Below, one piece after another: positions 25,164 through 36,491 of a DNA stretch of 64,000 nucleotides. The position numbers and the translations under genes were made by a program. Within the stretch, counting starts at the first letter, position 1; every line of letters begins with the position of its first letter. The stretch lies in contig NC_087249.1 of assembly GCF_037042905.1 (NCBI RefSeq), positions 33,196,401-33,260,400 of the forward strand, in the 5' to 3' direction. The notes below the pieces were generated by a model. That model was not told the DNA's origin, did not search any database, and saw only the letters and a list, made by a program, of their open reading frames with translations. Source of the stretch: Lytechinus pictus (taxonomy: Eukaryota > Echinodermata > Echinoidea > Temnopleuroida > Toxopneustidae).

Positions 25164-25480
25164 GGCCCGTATTCTGAAGTCGGGTTTAATTTAAACTCAG
25201 GTTTAAAGTTATGGTTTAAGTATGGGAAGCCAAAAGTATCAAATTTTTTTTTCAAGTTGTATGTTTCTTATGTTTACTGTGCTCTTTCCTGATTCATCGA
25301 TGGTGAAGACAATAATCTTTTCATATTTCCTAAACAATTATGAATGATTTGAGAGCCAAATGAGCTGAAGTATCATACTGTATCTCTACTGTTAGTGATT
25401 TATGTAACAATTGGCTGTCCATACTTAAACCACAACTTTAAACCTGAGTTTAAGTTAAACCCGACTTCAGAATACGGGCC
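25164..25480. mobile_element. Foldback MITE, GGCCCGTATTCTGAAGTC family, copy 2
   Basis: The ends GGCCCGTATTCTGAAGTCGG and CCGACTTCAGAATACGGGCC are exact reverse complements over 20 bp. The element is about 317 bp, non-coding, and the best preserved of the three copies. Confidence 0.9.
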
Positions 25481-27484
25481 ATTGACTCTAAATTATAACT
25501 GCAAGATAAAGTACACCCTTATGATTTATGATATTGTACTTTAATTCTGCTATAAATGTTACACTGATGACAAGCACACTACACGAAACACGTAAATCTT
25601 GTGCCATGTTTACAAAGGAAGTGATAATTCATTTTTCACGCATCGCCTGCATCAATGTCAATTAAGTGGGCTTTACGCCATCAAGTCACAATCAGTGCTG
25701 TCTGCTTCACCATCTGTGTCACTATCCAATGCATTTCAGATTTTGCCCTACATTTTAAATAGTATACATGTAGGCCTACTGTACACGTTCATCTACAAAC
25801 TACATGTACAGTATGTTTGGGGCCGATGAAGTACACGCCTGATCTAAAATGCTACAGTAGTCATTCCAGTATAAAATCTGTATATATACATAGAAAAGTA
25901 GGCACGTACATGTACGTAGGTCCTACCATATTTTGAATTTCATTCACAGTATTATAGATCTATGAACAAAAAGAAATGCACTTTGAATCCTTTTTTTCCA
26001 TCCTCATCCTCAAGAAAAAAAAACTTAAAATGTCTTGAGGAAAAATTTGAAATCAGTATTGTCAGCAAAATATATCATTGGCAACTTTAAACCAAAATAT
26101 CTGATTTTGCATTTGATATTTAAGAAGGAAACAGCATACAGTTTTCAAACAATAAGGAAGTCCTGTCTTGAGTCTAGAATTCGCAAACACTCTCTATACA
26201 TGTATGTACTGTACATGATTTGAAAGTACACTGTTTACTATTTGCTGCACACTTGAAGAAAAAAAAGAGAGAGATTTCAGCAGTAAAGTTAATTTTCCTT
26301 CCTTTGAAATTACAAGTACACGCAGGTCTCCCTCCTGGCTACATGTACCTTCTTTATCAATCAGCAAGAAAAAAAGGTTTTCATGTACATATGATGTACA
26401 TATGTGATCGATCATACCGAAATGAGAGACAAGTCGCAAATCAAAATTCCTTGGAATTCGACACACAAATAAAAAAGTCAAAATTGTGAAGATTTTTTTT
26501 TTTTTCATTTTCTGATTCTTCCATGTTTCATAATTACTCTGTGAAAAAGATGAGTGAAATTGGTGACGGGAATATGATAAAAAATCAGTTTTTCTGCGAG
26601 TGTTTTTTTCGGTCAATTCGAAAAATTTCTGATACTTGGCACGTTCGACTTGATCGAATTTCGCTTCATACTAAGCTCCGCCCCTAGCAACGTATGCCAT
26701 TGTTGATTGGCTATTCATTGAAACTCGTGTACAGCTGGCGGCGGCCGCTCGCTCCATCGATCGATCGGTTCAATGATTCAGCTTCAAAAGAAAGATCAAA
26801 AGCATCGATTTCAATACGTATTCTGAAATTCAAAAGGGAGGCTTCTTGACAATAGTTAACAAACGGGATACAACTTCTAAAGGGTTATTTTTTGGTGATA
26901 ATAGTACCAGGCGGGGGTATTAGCGGTAGATTGATACCGGATTTAGAGTATTAGCCTGGCTATAATCGCGAAATAAAAGTCATGCAGAGACGCAAAGTAT
27001 TCAGAACACGGTTTGTTTGCGAGGATTAATTTCATTAAACATAACATGGACATGTTGAAGATTCTCTCCATCATTTGCAAGTGATCGGGATGTTTTCAAG
27101 AGAGAACATTTTCAAAAGAAAGGGTTTACAATCCTTAAAAGTATTGTTTGTTCGTGAATGTGAGTTAATTGATCTGCAGTATCTTTAACAAAAGAAACAA
27201 AATTTATGTAGAAAGCTTGGTGGGCTTCATTATTTCCAATTATTTATAATCAAGACATTGTTGCCCTCAATTTTTATCATGTTTGAATGAACGATAGAGA
27301 AAGCGAAAGAAATAACTGTACAAACAGAAAGTCTGAGACAGCTAACGTCGACCAATGAAAAATGGCCGAAACGACCATGCAGAAGGTTTAGTGCATTTTT
27401 TTGGATAAAGACATTGATTGAAAATATCAGTCATTTAAAATACACATATAAAAGTCATTGTCATGTTGTTCCATTCGACTGTGT

Positions 27485-28270
27485 CCAGATCTATTCTCTC
27501 TTTCCCTCTCTCTTATTCTCTTACCTACTTCTTTCGTCTTTCTTGTGTTTTATTTCTTCCTTTCTTCCCCTCTCCCCCTTTTCGTTTGCTCTTATTATTC
27601 AGGTCATTCGGTCTCCTCTCTCTAACCCCTCCCCTATTCTATCTCATCCCCTTTCTCTTCTTTAATTCTTTCGTCCCTCTTAATCTGTTTTTCTTTCTTC
27701 CCTTTCGATCTTTTTTTTTTCTCTGCCGATTTTTCCCCCCTCCTTTCCTTCTTCTCTCTTGCCTTTTTTTCACCCTCCACTTTTTTTTCTCAATTTTTCC
27801 CCTTTTCTTCTTGTTTTCGTTTCTATTTACATAATTCTGTTTTTCGTTCTTCTCACCCTTCGATCTTCTCTCATTTTGCCGGTTTTCTTTCTTTTTTCCT
27901 TCTTTGTTTTCTCCCTCCCTCACCCACCGCCTTATTCCTCTTTTTTTCTTTCGTTCCTCTTTATATGATTATGTTTTCCTTCTTCCTCCCCCCTGCCCAT
28001 TCCCACCATCTTATTCCTCTCCCCCCTCCATTTCTTTTTCTTCTCCCCCGTCGATCTGCTCTCAATATTTTTAACCTCATTTCTTCCCCCTTTTTTCCTT
28101 CTTATTCCTCTCTCTTGCTCACCCCACCGTCTTATTCCTCATCCTTTTTCCTCTTATTTCTTTTGTTGTTCTGTATTATTCGTTCTTCTCCCCATTCGAT
28201 CTTCTATTTTTTTTCACAGCCGTTCTTTCTTCTTCCTCTTTCCTTCCCACGCGCGCCCATGCACCGTATT
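27485..28270 (+). repeat. ~790-bp polypyrimidine (C/T-rich) tract
   Basis: One strand is almost entirely C and T, with motifs such as TTATTCCTC, TTCTCCCC and CGATCTTCTC recurring at irregular spacing. Long frames on either strand encode only Phe/Leu/Ser/Pro or Lys/Arg/Glu runs and are compositional artefacts. Confidence 0.85.
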
Positions 28271-28459
28271 GTTCCTCCATTCTTCGTCTTATTTTTTAAA
28301 ATCCTCTTTATATGTTTGAGAGTGAACACATGCGAAAAAATATCGAACAGCTTTTATTGTTCTTCCTTTAATCATTCAATCTTACAAAGACATCATTGTT
28401 GCACAAGGCATTTGCAACAATCTTCTGATTCTTTATCTGTATTACTGCGTTAGAATATA

Positions 28460-28825
28460 CATATTTTTTTTAAACAAGTGCACACCAAGCTACCAATAAT
28501 GCCTATAGAATTTCCATTTATTTGAAAGCAGGATAAAATAGCATTGCACATTAAATGCCTTGCTCACAGGCATAGGTGCCGCGGCCGGGATCGAACCCCG
28601 GACTTTTTATGTATAGCCAGGCGCCTTAGACCACTCGGCCACGGCACAACCAAAATATTGTTTGTGCTTGATATCGATCCGAAAATCAGCATTCGTGGAG
28701 GTGTCTGGCCGAGTGGTCCAAGGTGCCTGACTATACATAGGAAGCCCGGGGTTTATCCTGCATTCAAATAAGTGGAATGTTGTATGCATTATTGGTAACT
28801 AGGTGTGCACTTGTTAGTTTATAAA
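28460..28825. repeat. Foldback made of two inverted tRNA-like copies
   Basis: The left arm (28460-28647, tRNA-like part on the minus strand) and right arm (28700-28825) are inverted copies: AACAAGTGCACACC against GGTGTGCACTTGTT, and GACCACTCGGCC against GGCCGAGTGGTC. The left arm has about 55 bp that the right lacks. The arms are separated by about 50 bp. Confidence 0.8.
28576..28647 (-). pseudogene. tRNA-like sequence (Leu/Ser-type A box), probably SINE-derived
   Basis: Read on the minus strand it starts GTGCCGTGGCCGAGTGGTC, with an A-box-like TGGCCGAGTGG and D-arm GCC/GGC. It ends with B box GGTTCGATCC and a GCGGCAC 3' strand that pairs with the 5' end, apart from one G-T pair. The anticodon arm does not form a good stem (CCTGG has no partner) and no anticodon can be assigned. 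A TTAGAC-type D loop and the inverted diverged copy at 28700-28760 suggest a pseudogene or SINE head rather than a working tRNA. Confidence 0.55.
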
Positions 28826-30120
28826 AATCTTAACTCCCCTAATCTATCCTTTGTTGGAAATAATTGTGGCGGGATTTTACTCAGGGTACCTCCTCGCTCT
28901 TTTTGTTGTAGAGTTAAGACGTTTATGCCAGGTTTTTTTTCCGGAATCAGTTTTAGAATCACTATAACTTTTTTTCATTAATATATCTTGGGGTTTTTTT
29001 TATACTAATTTTGAATCATTCCAATGCTGTAAATAATTATACCCCCCCCAACAAAAAAAAAGATCGATAATAGACGATATTGAGCAAATTATTCACGTTT
29101 TTTGTTCTCACTGCCTCAATCTAACATATAAGCATTCATAAAACATGATCACACAAGCCTTTCGTATAAAGATAAGGTTCAAATTGAAATATTTTGAAGG
29201 CTTATCTTACCATTTTACAACGGATAGTTCTTTTTATTAGAACATGCGGTTAAAGTTTAGGTCATAATGACTCGCTTGATAGATTACATGTGAGAGTAAA
29301 CGCGATCGACATTCAAACAACCGCATAGAGGCAATTTGCGGTATATGAAATTTTTATTATTATTTAATAAACAAGACGATGATACAATGAAAATCATTGG
29401 TATACTCCCTCCTCACTGGTTTTAGGTCCGACCTTTTCTCCCTGCCTTTTATTTCATTAAAAAGGGAGATCATGACAATTATGTCTTTCACGAATATAAT
29501 TATAAAACCCCAGTATAACTATGGAGCTATTACACTGCTCTGTATAGAAGATCAGTGGATTGACATATCGAACCAGAACATTAACTTTGTTTCGTCTTGC
29601 AGTCGCGCGTGACCTGCAAGTTCACTATTGTTCCAAATGCAGCCTCCTCATTGGTCAATCGTTTCGCCTTCTTTGGCAAGCGGTTGCTAGGACATTTCTG
29701 TTAGCTCGGCGGTGGCAAAATAGATTTTTTCATGGAGCGGATTCAAAACGGAAGTCAAACTTCGAAGGCGTTTTTCTCTTGATTTTTATTTTCAAAAGCC
29801 CAATTCTTCTTGCCTTCTAAGGCTAATATCTCCACTATTATTTACTCTTAAGGGTCGAGTGATATATCAAATTAAAGGTAAAGAAACGGAGAACAATAAT
29901 CACTACAAAACTTGGATTTGAAAAATTCCGAGTTGTCTCTCATTTCGGTATGACGAGTCACATATGTACATGTAAATGGCACGCATAATGTTGAAATAGT
30001 GGTTGGCAACAGGTCTACAACGGCTCATGCCAAAAAACCCTCAAAATGATGCATACTACTCAGTAGATCTAAGGACACTGCTGTACACTACATGTACATG
30101 TACTACATCTACTGTAGATC

Positions 30121-30608
30121 TAATATGCTTTTCACACTGCACTTTTTGTCCTAAATTGGTGGGGCTAGGGGGGGGGGTCTTAGCCCACCAATTTCCCAGG
30201 GTTAAGCTTAGCCCACTTCGTTTTCACACTACGTTTTAATAGCAAAGTGGGCTAGCACGGTAAATAGTACAGTACTATCTGGCCCTGCAAAAAAGCAGGG
30301 TTAGCTGGCTTCACAATTGCGGTGCCAAGAGATGCAGTGTGAAACGAAACAGGGCTAAGCAAAAGCGGGGCTAAGCATTAGCCAATCACAGAAGTCGAAA
30401 TTGCACGTTAATCGCGCTCTGTATGGTAAAATCATCAATATTTATGAGCTGTGTGATTGCCTGGGGTTAAGGCGTTAACCCCGGCTAAGCAATAGTACGG
30501 GGTTAAGAAAGACAGTGTGAATAAAAAAAAAAGATAGTATGGGGTTAAGGATAGTCCGGGGTTAAGGATAGTATGGGGTTAAGGAAATGCAGTGTGAAAA
30601 GCATATTA
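30121..30608. mobile_element. MITE with perfect 21-bp TIRs (TAATATGCTTTTCACACTGC)
   Basis: TAATATGCTTTTCACACTGC at 30121 is exactly repeated inverted at the right end (TGCAGTGTGAAAAGCATATTA region, ending 30608). Subterminal direct repeats of GGGGTTAAGGATAGT lie near the right end and related GGGTTAAGC/GGGGCTAAGC words lie inside. No target duplication is obvious beyond the terminal TA. Confidence 0.85.
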
Positions 30609-31417
30609 GTGGGCTCAGGGCGATTTAGCCCCTGAAAATGCTAATTAATGAAAGAGCCCTGGATAATCTCCATTCATTGCAATGTTAAAATGTTGCAGAT
30701 TTAGGCATTAAGGTGTGAAAAGTACTTACATGTAGTCCCCCCCAAAAAAAAAAAATTGTCAGGATATAGGCTTACATGTATATGTACATGTAAATGTACC
30801 TGTTGTGTCAAATACATCATATAAAAGAAATTACGAATAAAGTACATGTATGGCAATTTTAAAACATTGGATGTGATACAGCTCTAGCTTTGCAACAAAA
30901 CTTGAACATTGTATACATGTATCCCTTTTCCGACACATGTTGATTGAATTTGGTGGCTCATTGCCATTTGTGTACAGAATTAATTTCCCTTATTTAAAGT
31001 GAAGGCTAGTTCATTTGTGACTAATTGTCACTAAATTATATAAATTACCTGCATTATTTGTCTGTTTGGCTGCAACAGTACATCCAAAGTACAGTACAAT
31101 TAGATAATGATCTTCAAATTGCAGTTACATGTACATGTAAAAGTTTCAATTGAATTAACCATTTGATTTCTGTGAAATGACAACATGTTCATGTAACCCA
31201 ATGTACATTTATGTTAATGTATCCTGAAAATCAAGGCACATATCCTCCTCTTTTTTTCCTTTTTTTTTTGGTGTTAAAAGAAAAGTTGTAAGATAAACAT
31301 GTGGTCTGAAAGGCTATAGAATATAGGTCCAAATTTGACATCTAGAGAGAAAAATATTATTTTTCCCTTGTACATGTACATGTAATATCTCACAGAAAAT
31401 GAATTGTGTTGGTTACA

Positions 31418-31728
31418 ACTGGGCCCCGTCTTAAAAGAGTTACGATTGATCTAGTCAACCACAACTACGGAAAGCCAGCAATGTCAACATCACAAATTAT
31501 GCATGTTTGTTCAAAATATTTTCTAATTTGCTATATATTCATACTTTCATTGCTTTTTTTTGACAATTCAGTGTGCTTTTCTTTGTTTAACATAAGACAT
31601 TGTGCAAATTTCTGGAAGCAAAAATTATAACAATGATGGATTTCCATATACATGTATGTACTGTACATGTAGATGAGAGTAATTGGATCAATCGGAACTC
31701 TTTGTATAAAGACGGAGCCTTGGGATGG
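31418..31728. mobile_element. Foldback MITE, GGGCCCCGTCTTA family (uninterrupted copy)
   Basis: The left end GGGCCCCGTCTTAAAAGAG then TTACGATTGATC is answered at the right by GGATCAATCGGAACTCTTT and AAGACGGAGCC. It is about 310 bp. The interrupted relative is 53300-54904, so this copy shows what that locus looked like before insertion. Confidence 0.8.
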
Positions 31729-32122
31729 TCACTAGGAAGAAGCAATATTACATAAAATAAATATTGTACATGTACATGTACATGTAGCAACTGAAAGGCA
31801 GGGTAACAGAGCCAACTTTCTGTCAGCTACATGTACCAGTTTCAGCTCAGTTTACATACATATCAATATTTCATGCAGAGATTGCAATCCTATGAATACC
31901 CCTTCATATATAAAAACATTGAATTAAATATTTCAAAACTGAAATAATTCAATGGGCACAGATTTTCTGTGATAAGTGCCTAGTATTATTAGTGGGTCAG
32001 CATGATTTACAGAACTAATCTGTGATGATTAAGAGCTGCGACAGAGATCTACAGCGTACATAATGTAGCCACTGTAAGGCCAACTGGATTCTGCCCAAAT
32101 GAAACATATCCTGACTGAATCT

Positions 32123-32714
32123 TTAAAGGAGAATGAAACCCTTGAAACCAGCTGAATCCATATCAAAGAGAAAAATCAAAGAAACATATTGTTGAAAGTT
32201 TGAGGAAGATTGAATGAATAATAAGAAAGTTATGAGCATTTGAATATTGAGATTACTAATGCCATGTAGATCCTCCTATTGGCAATGCGATTAAGATCTG
32301 TGATGTCACACACGTACAACTCCCTCATTACTTTAGTACATATTTCACTTATTTTCTCACTTTTATAGAGTCTATCACAAGGTGAGGTGTTCTCTTTATG
32401 AGAGGACAAGTACAGAGGTTTCACAACATTATATCATTGATGAATCGTTTGTCATATGATTAGAATGAGCAAAAAGAGATGTTTTGGGGTATATTTTCAG
32501 CGTCCAAAAGGGGAGAGTTGTTCATCAGTGACATCATAGATCTTGGTCGCATTGCCAATGGGAGGATCTCCATAGCATTAGTGATCTCGACATTCAAATG
32601 CTCATAACTCTTCTATTGCTAGTCCTATTTTACTCAAACTTTTGTTGATCTTATTCTTTGATTTTTCTGCTTTCACAAAAGCTAACTTGCTCCAAGAGTT
32701 TCATTCTCCTTTAA
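32123..32714 (+). mobile_element. TTAA-type foldback MITE, copy B
   Basis: Nearly identical to 21516-22104 over its whole length and in the same orientation. Here the TTAA is preserved on both sides (32123-32126 and 32711-32714). Ends read TTAAAGGAGAATGAAACCCT and GAGTTTCATTCTCCTTTAA. No gene; the short frame on the minus strand is also present in copy A. Confidence 0.9.
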
Positions 32715-33104
32715 TATGACAGGGAACTACAGTATGCAAGTTCTTGAGATGTCTGTGACTCTGACAATACAGTCAAAATTGAGATGAATCAAAATAGCAG
32801 TAGAATACCGCTATTAAATGGAGAGGGTGTGTGGATGATAATGGGAAAAAGTGAAGCTATATTAGATGTACATATTTTGTACATGTAGGTACATGTAGAG
32901 CCAATCAAACTGTTTTTAAACTCATAGCCTACTGTCTGCATTTATATGAATCCATAATTATAATATAATGCACACATTATGTGTTTATAGGTGCTGGAGC
33001 CTGGCGAGTACGCATGTCATTATTGGAGGTACATGTATGCTTTTGCTGTTGTCTAGGGCATTCCTCCTATTAAATTTCATTGCTTTTCAGGCTCTAGTAC
33101 AAAT

Positions 33105-33506
33105 TTAAAGATAAATTCCAGTTTTGGTAACGAACTCAAAATGACTTTTTACAGAATCTAATATAATGACCACCCAAGTGTCTGTTTGTATGAATAAAAA
33201 ATATGTGCCAAAGGATTCTGGAAGAAATTGTGTAATTGCTGAGAAATAAGCAAAATAAGCGCGGATTCTGTCACTTCCGTCGGGTCTTTATTCCAGCAAT
33301 AATAATACACTGTCCCACGTGTGCCTATCTGTGTTGGTGATCTTCAGTGTGAACATTTTTCAGCGTAGATTTCAAGATTTCACAAAGTTCAGTTTATGTA
33401 ACTGTACCAGATCTAGATCCTCGATGATATACTGACAATTAAGCCTGGTTTTACAGACTTTCTCATGAAATCAGTGTTTACTGCAAATACTGGCATTTCT
33501 CTTTAA
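33105..33506. mobile_element. TTAA-type foldback MITE (TTAAAGATAAATTCCAGT ends)
   Basis: TTAAAGATAAATTCCAGT at the left is answered by ACTGGCATTTCTCTTTAA at the right, about 16 of 18 positions complementary, with TTAA at both borders. About 400 bp, non-coding. The class matches the other TTAAAGG elements, with diverged arms. Confidence 0.65.
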
Positions 33507-33715
33507 GTTGTTTTCGTGCTCAGTTATCATTTGTATGTATATTCTTTAGTCAGTCCGGCATGGGTACATTCAAATTCTTCCCAATATCCCTCTTTATTTC
33601 TTTTATCTTGCCTGGCAATACACACTGTACTTGTTAATAATATGTTGAATGTGTTTTATTTGAATTTTAACAATGTGTAACTTTATATGTTTATACCAGA
33701 ATGTGCAATACTCTC

Positions 33716-33808
33716 TCAGTGGTTTTTCTAGTGAGGGCTCGCATGCCTCTGGGCAATAGTACTGAATTTTACTTTTGCGAGCCCTGGCCCATGGAAAAAC
33801 CATTTTCT
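33716..33808. repeat. Short imperfect foldback
   Basis: AGTGGTTTTTCTAG and GAGGGCTCGCA are answered by TGCGAGCCCTGG and ATGGAAAAACCATT within about 90 bp. This resembles a very small MITE or a strong hairpin. Nothing coding. Confidence 0.6.
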
Positions 33809-34580
33809 TACTCTTTTTTTCTTTTCTTTCATTTCTACTTTTAAAATAAATAAATAAAAAATCGATTTCAAATTATATTTTTGTATTGTACAATGTTTGT
33901 ATATTTTTTTATGGCCAAATAAATAATAATAATAATAATAACATCTTTGGAATGACATAGGCCTACATGTAGATTAAATTGATTTTGATGACAGATGAAA
34001 TTCCATTTGTAAAGCATTATTTGATTATGGTATCTCCTTCTTTTTTACTTAATTTAAAAAGGAATTTTTCAACACTTTTTACTGTAGGATATCAATTATT
34101 TGAACTTGGTACTAACATACATGTAATTCATAAACTACCTCACTCCTAAAAAAAATTGTTTTCCAATGCACTGAGAATACTAATCTTGGATTTAAGCTTG
34201 CTTGGATAATAGTTGCATCATATATCAAAGATCAGTGGCGGCCGCACAGAAGCGTTGTAAGCATAACAAAACGCTATTAAAACAGTAGGGCCAGTCACAT
34301 CTTTCACGGGCGACACCACCTAGACGCATTGTTTTCACGATTAACAGAGCACTAAAAACAGGAGGCCAATCGGTATCGATAAACTCACAGAAGCTTAGCC
34401 GAATTCCTAATAATCTAACAATAAAAAGCCCAGCATAAGCTAACAGTGGCGCTAATGTTAATACAAATCGCTAACAGTGCCAAGGGCACCAATAGTGACG
34501 ATGTTAACTGTGAATAATTTCTCCTTTTAAAACTTGTCTCACTTTCTTATACCAAGTAATTTGAAATAGACTCGACCGAA

Positions 34581-35134
34581 TCAAAGGGGTATTCCGGGCC
34601 CACACAAGAATATATGAATAAATAGAGTAAAATTAGATGAGCACATTGATGATAATTTCATCAAAATCTGATAAAAAATAACAAAATTCTTGAATATTAA
34701 AAATTTAACACTGTATTTTGCAAATGATAATACTGAGCAGCATGTGGCCATGAATATGCAATAATAAAATGGAACGATGATGCCATATCCTCTAGCTCTT
34801 TCCTCTTTTTCTGATTTTATTGAAATGAACTCATAATTGTCTTGAATGTGTGCATGTCACCCGAGTAACAAAATGATGATCTTTGAAGCAATATTCTGGG
34901 TGGACAAAATTCAAATAAACCTAATTTTGTATGATACAACATACCCTCATTGCATATTCCTGAAGACATGAAATATAATTCACCGAAATAGGGCCTAATT
35001 AATGCAAAATTTTAAGATAGCATAATTTTTTGTATTCATTTTCAATTATATTATTAATTTATCAGTGTTTTGTTTCTCTCACTTAATAACTGTTCAAACC
35101 ATATTATTTTCTCCAGCCTGAAATACCCCTTTAA
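34581..35134. mobile_element. TTAA-type foldback MITE (AAAGGGGTATTCCGGG ends)
   Basis: AAAGGGGTATTCCGGGC at the left is answered by CCTGAAATACCCCTTTAA at the right. The right TTAA is intact and the left reads TCAA. Arms share TTTCATCAAAATCTGAT-type sequence with the other members of the class. Non-coding. Confidence 0.7.
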
Positions 35135-35560
35135 GAATGGGTATAGCGGAAGATGTTGATTAGTGCCAAGATATGATCCTTTTCATCAAGATTTTTTTCT
35201 TCCAAGATATATCATTTTTTAAAAGTCTTTGAAGACATTTTTAAGAATAGACCCTACATTAGAAAGAAGAACAATAGCTGATGAAATTTGTCGCATGATA
35301 ATCATCATTGGCAAATACTCTTTCATGAGCTTGATTATTGAGTGAAGTCTGCGAAGAGCATTTTCAAACAAAATAAACTGATGAAAAGTCGGATTGCATT
35401 TTCTTTTGGTACAGAATCTCCATCGTAATATCAATTCATAATAGGCTAATTTTCTTGATCTTTTTTCAATCTTATTCGATATTTTTAAAATTAAATTAGT
35501 AAATTATAAATATATATTTACTACTTACTGTCATTTCATGTTTAAAATATAACTAGAGAT

Positions 35561-36491
35561 GCTCGGTGGGTCGCACGGCCGAGCACATGTATCCCCCGAA
35601 CCCACCGCGTCATCCGTCATTGCGTATATAGAGCTCACACAGATATTCAACAAATAAATACAATTGTCATGGCGACAATGACCCTGACCACATTTTGCCT
35701 GTGGGTACCAAATTTGATGACAATAATATGACGTAGCAGCATGACTCTGCAGAACCTAAAATATTGTCCAGTATCACCTGTTGGGGAATACAATTATAGA
35801 GTAATCTGGATATATTTTATAAACCTAACCCTAAGACCCCCCGACAAAAATTATAGGCATCTTCGCTTCACCTTCTAATATTGCTTCTGTGTGCCAACTG
35901 TTACATGTATGACAAACCGGAAAAAAAGCAGAAGTTACAGGTTTTACCAAATTTTCCACAAAAATATGGTTACCATGGCAACCATGTCTCCACCCACTCC
36001 AAAATCATTAGCCAGCTTTGCTTTACCATAATAAACCTTCATGACAAATCAGAAGATAATTGGAGAAGAAATGCAGCCAGTAAAGCACTCACAAGGAAAT
36101 CTCTTCTATTTCCACAAAAACTCTTGTTACCATGGCAACGATGTCATCGCCCACACCAAAATCAATAGGCGGCTTTGCTTTACCATAATGGACCTTCATG
36201 CCACATTTGAAGATGATCGGAGAAGAAATGCAGCTGGTAGAGTGCTCACAAGGACATCTCTGCTATTTCCACAAAAAAACTTGTTACCATGGCAACGATG
36301 TCTCCGCCCACACCAAAATCGATAGGCTTCTTCGCTATACCATACTCAACCTTCATGCCAAATTTGAAGATGATCGGAGAAGAAATGCAGCTCATAGAGC
36401 GCTCACAAGGAAATATCTGCGGCGGACGCGGCGGCGGGACGAGGCCAAATCCATAGTATCCTCCGAACTCTGCTCGGGGGATACAATAATA
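35561..36491 (+). repeat. Cassette repeat with 157-bp core units, each carrying an RFX X-box
   Basis: It begins with GCTCGGTGGGTCGCACGGCC, which forms a small stem with the following CCGAGC, then GTATCCCCCGAAC. It ends with a CGG-rich tract and GCTCGGGGGATACAATAAT, so TATCCCCCGA is inverted at the two ends. Between them are three core units marked by GTTACCATGGCAAC at 35969, 36126 and 36283 (spacing 157 and 157). Frames through it are repeat-derived. Confidence 0.85.
35969..36296. promoter_or_regulatory. Three RFX X-box-like sites, 157 bp apart
   Basis: GTTACCATGGCAAC occurs at 35969-35982, 36126-36139 and 36283-36296. It fits the RFX consensus GTNRCC-N(0-3)-RGYAAC at every position. Whether any RFX factor binds here is unknown; the sites lie inside FHIP1 intron 1, within a repeat. 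Confidence 0.6.

Larger units (their letters stand above)
26395..29975. mobile_element. Possible 3.6-kb TIR element (transposase not found)
   Basis: CATACCGAAATGAGAGACAA (about 26415) is exactly reverse-complemented by TTGTCTCTCATTTCGGTATG (about 29933). TACATATGTGA words lie outside both. Weaker matches continue inward, including a CCTAGCAAC word about 270 bp inside each end. The interior holds a polypyrimidine tract and a tRNA-like foldback but no recognisable transposase. It could be a decayed DNA transposon or simply two diverged solo termini. Confidence 0.45.

Noticed and set aside
27463..28453. Several long hydrophobic or basic frames
   Set aside because: They are by-products of the polypyrimidine tract; no Met-start context, domains or splice consistency.
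28576..28647. A functional tRNA-Leu or tRNA-Ser gene
   Set aside because: The anticodon stem does not pair, the T arm is only well paired with a non-canonical loop, and a diverged inverted copy lies beside it.
21623..32424. Two similar minus-strand frames (21623-21817 and 32230-32424), as if a small gene family
   Set aside because: Both lie in the same positions of the two copies of a foldback MITE.
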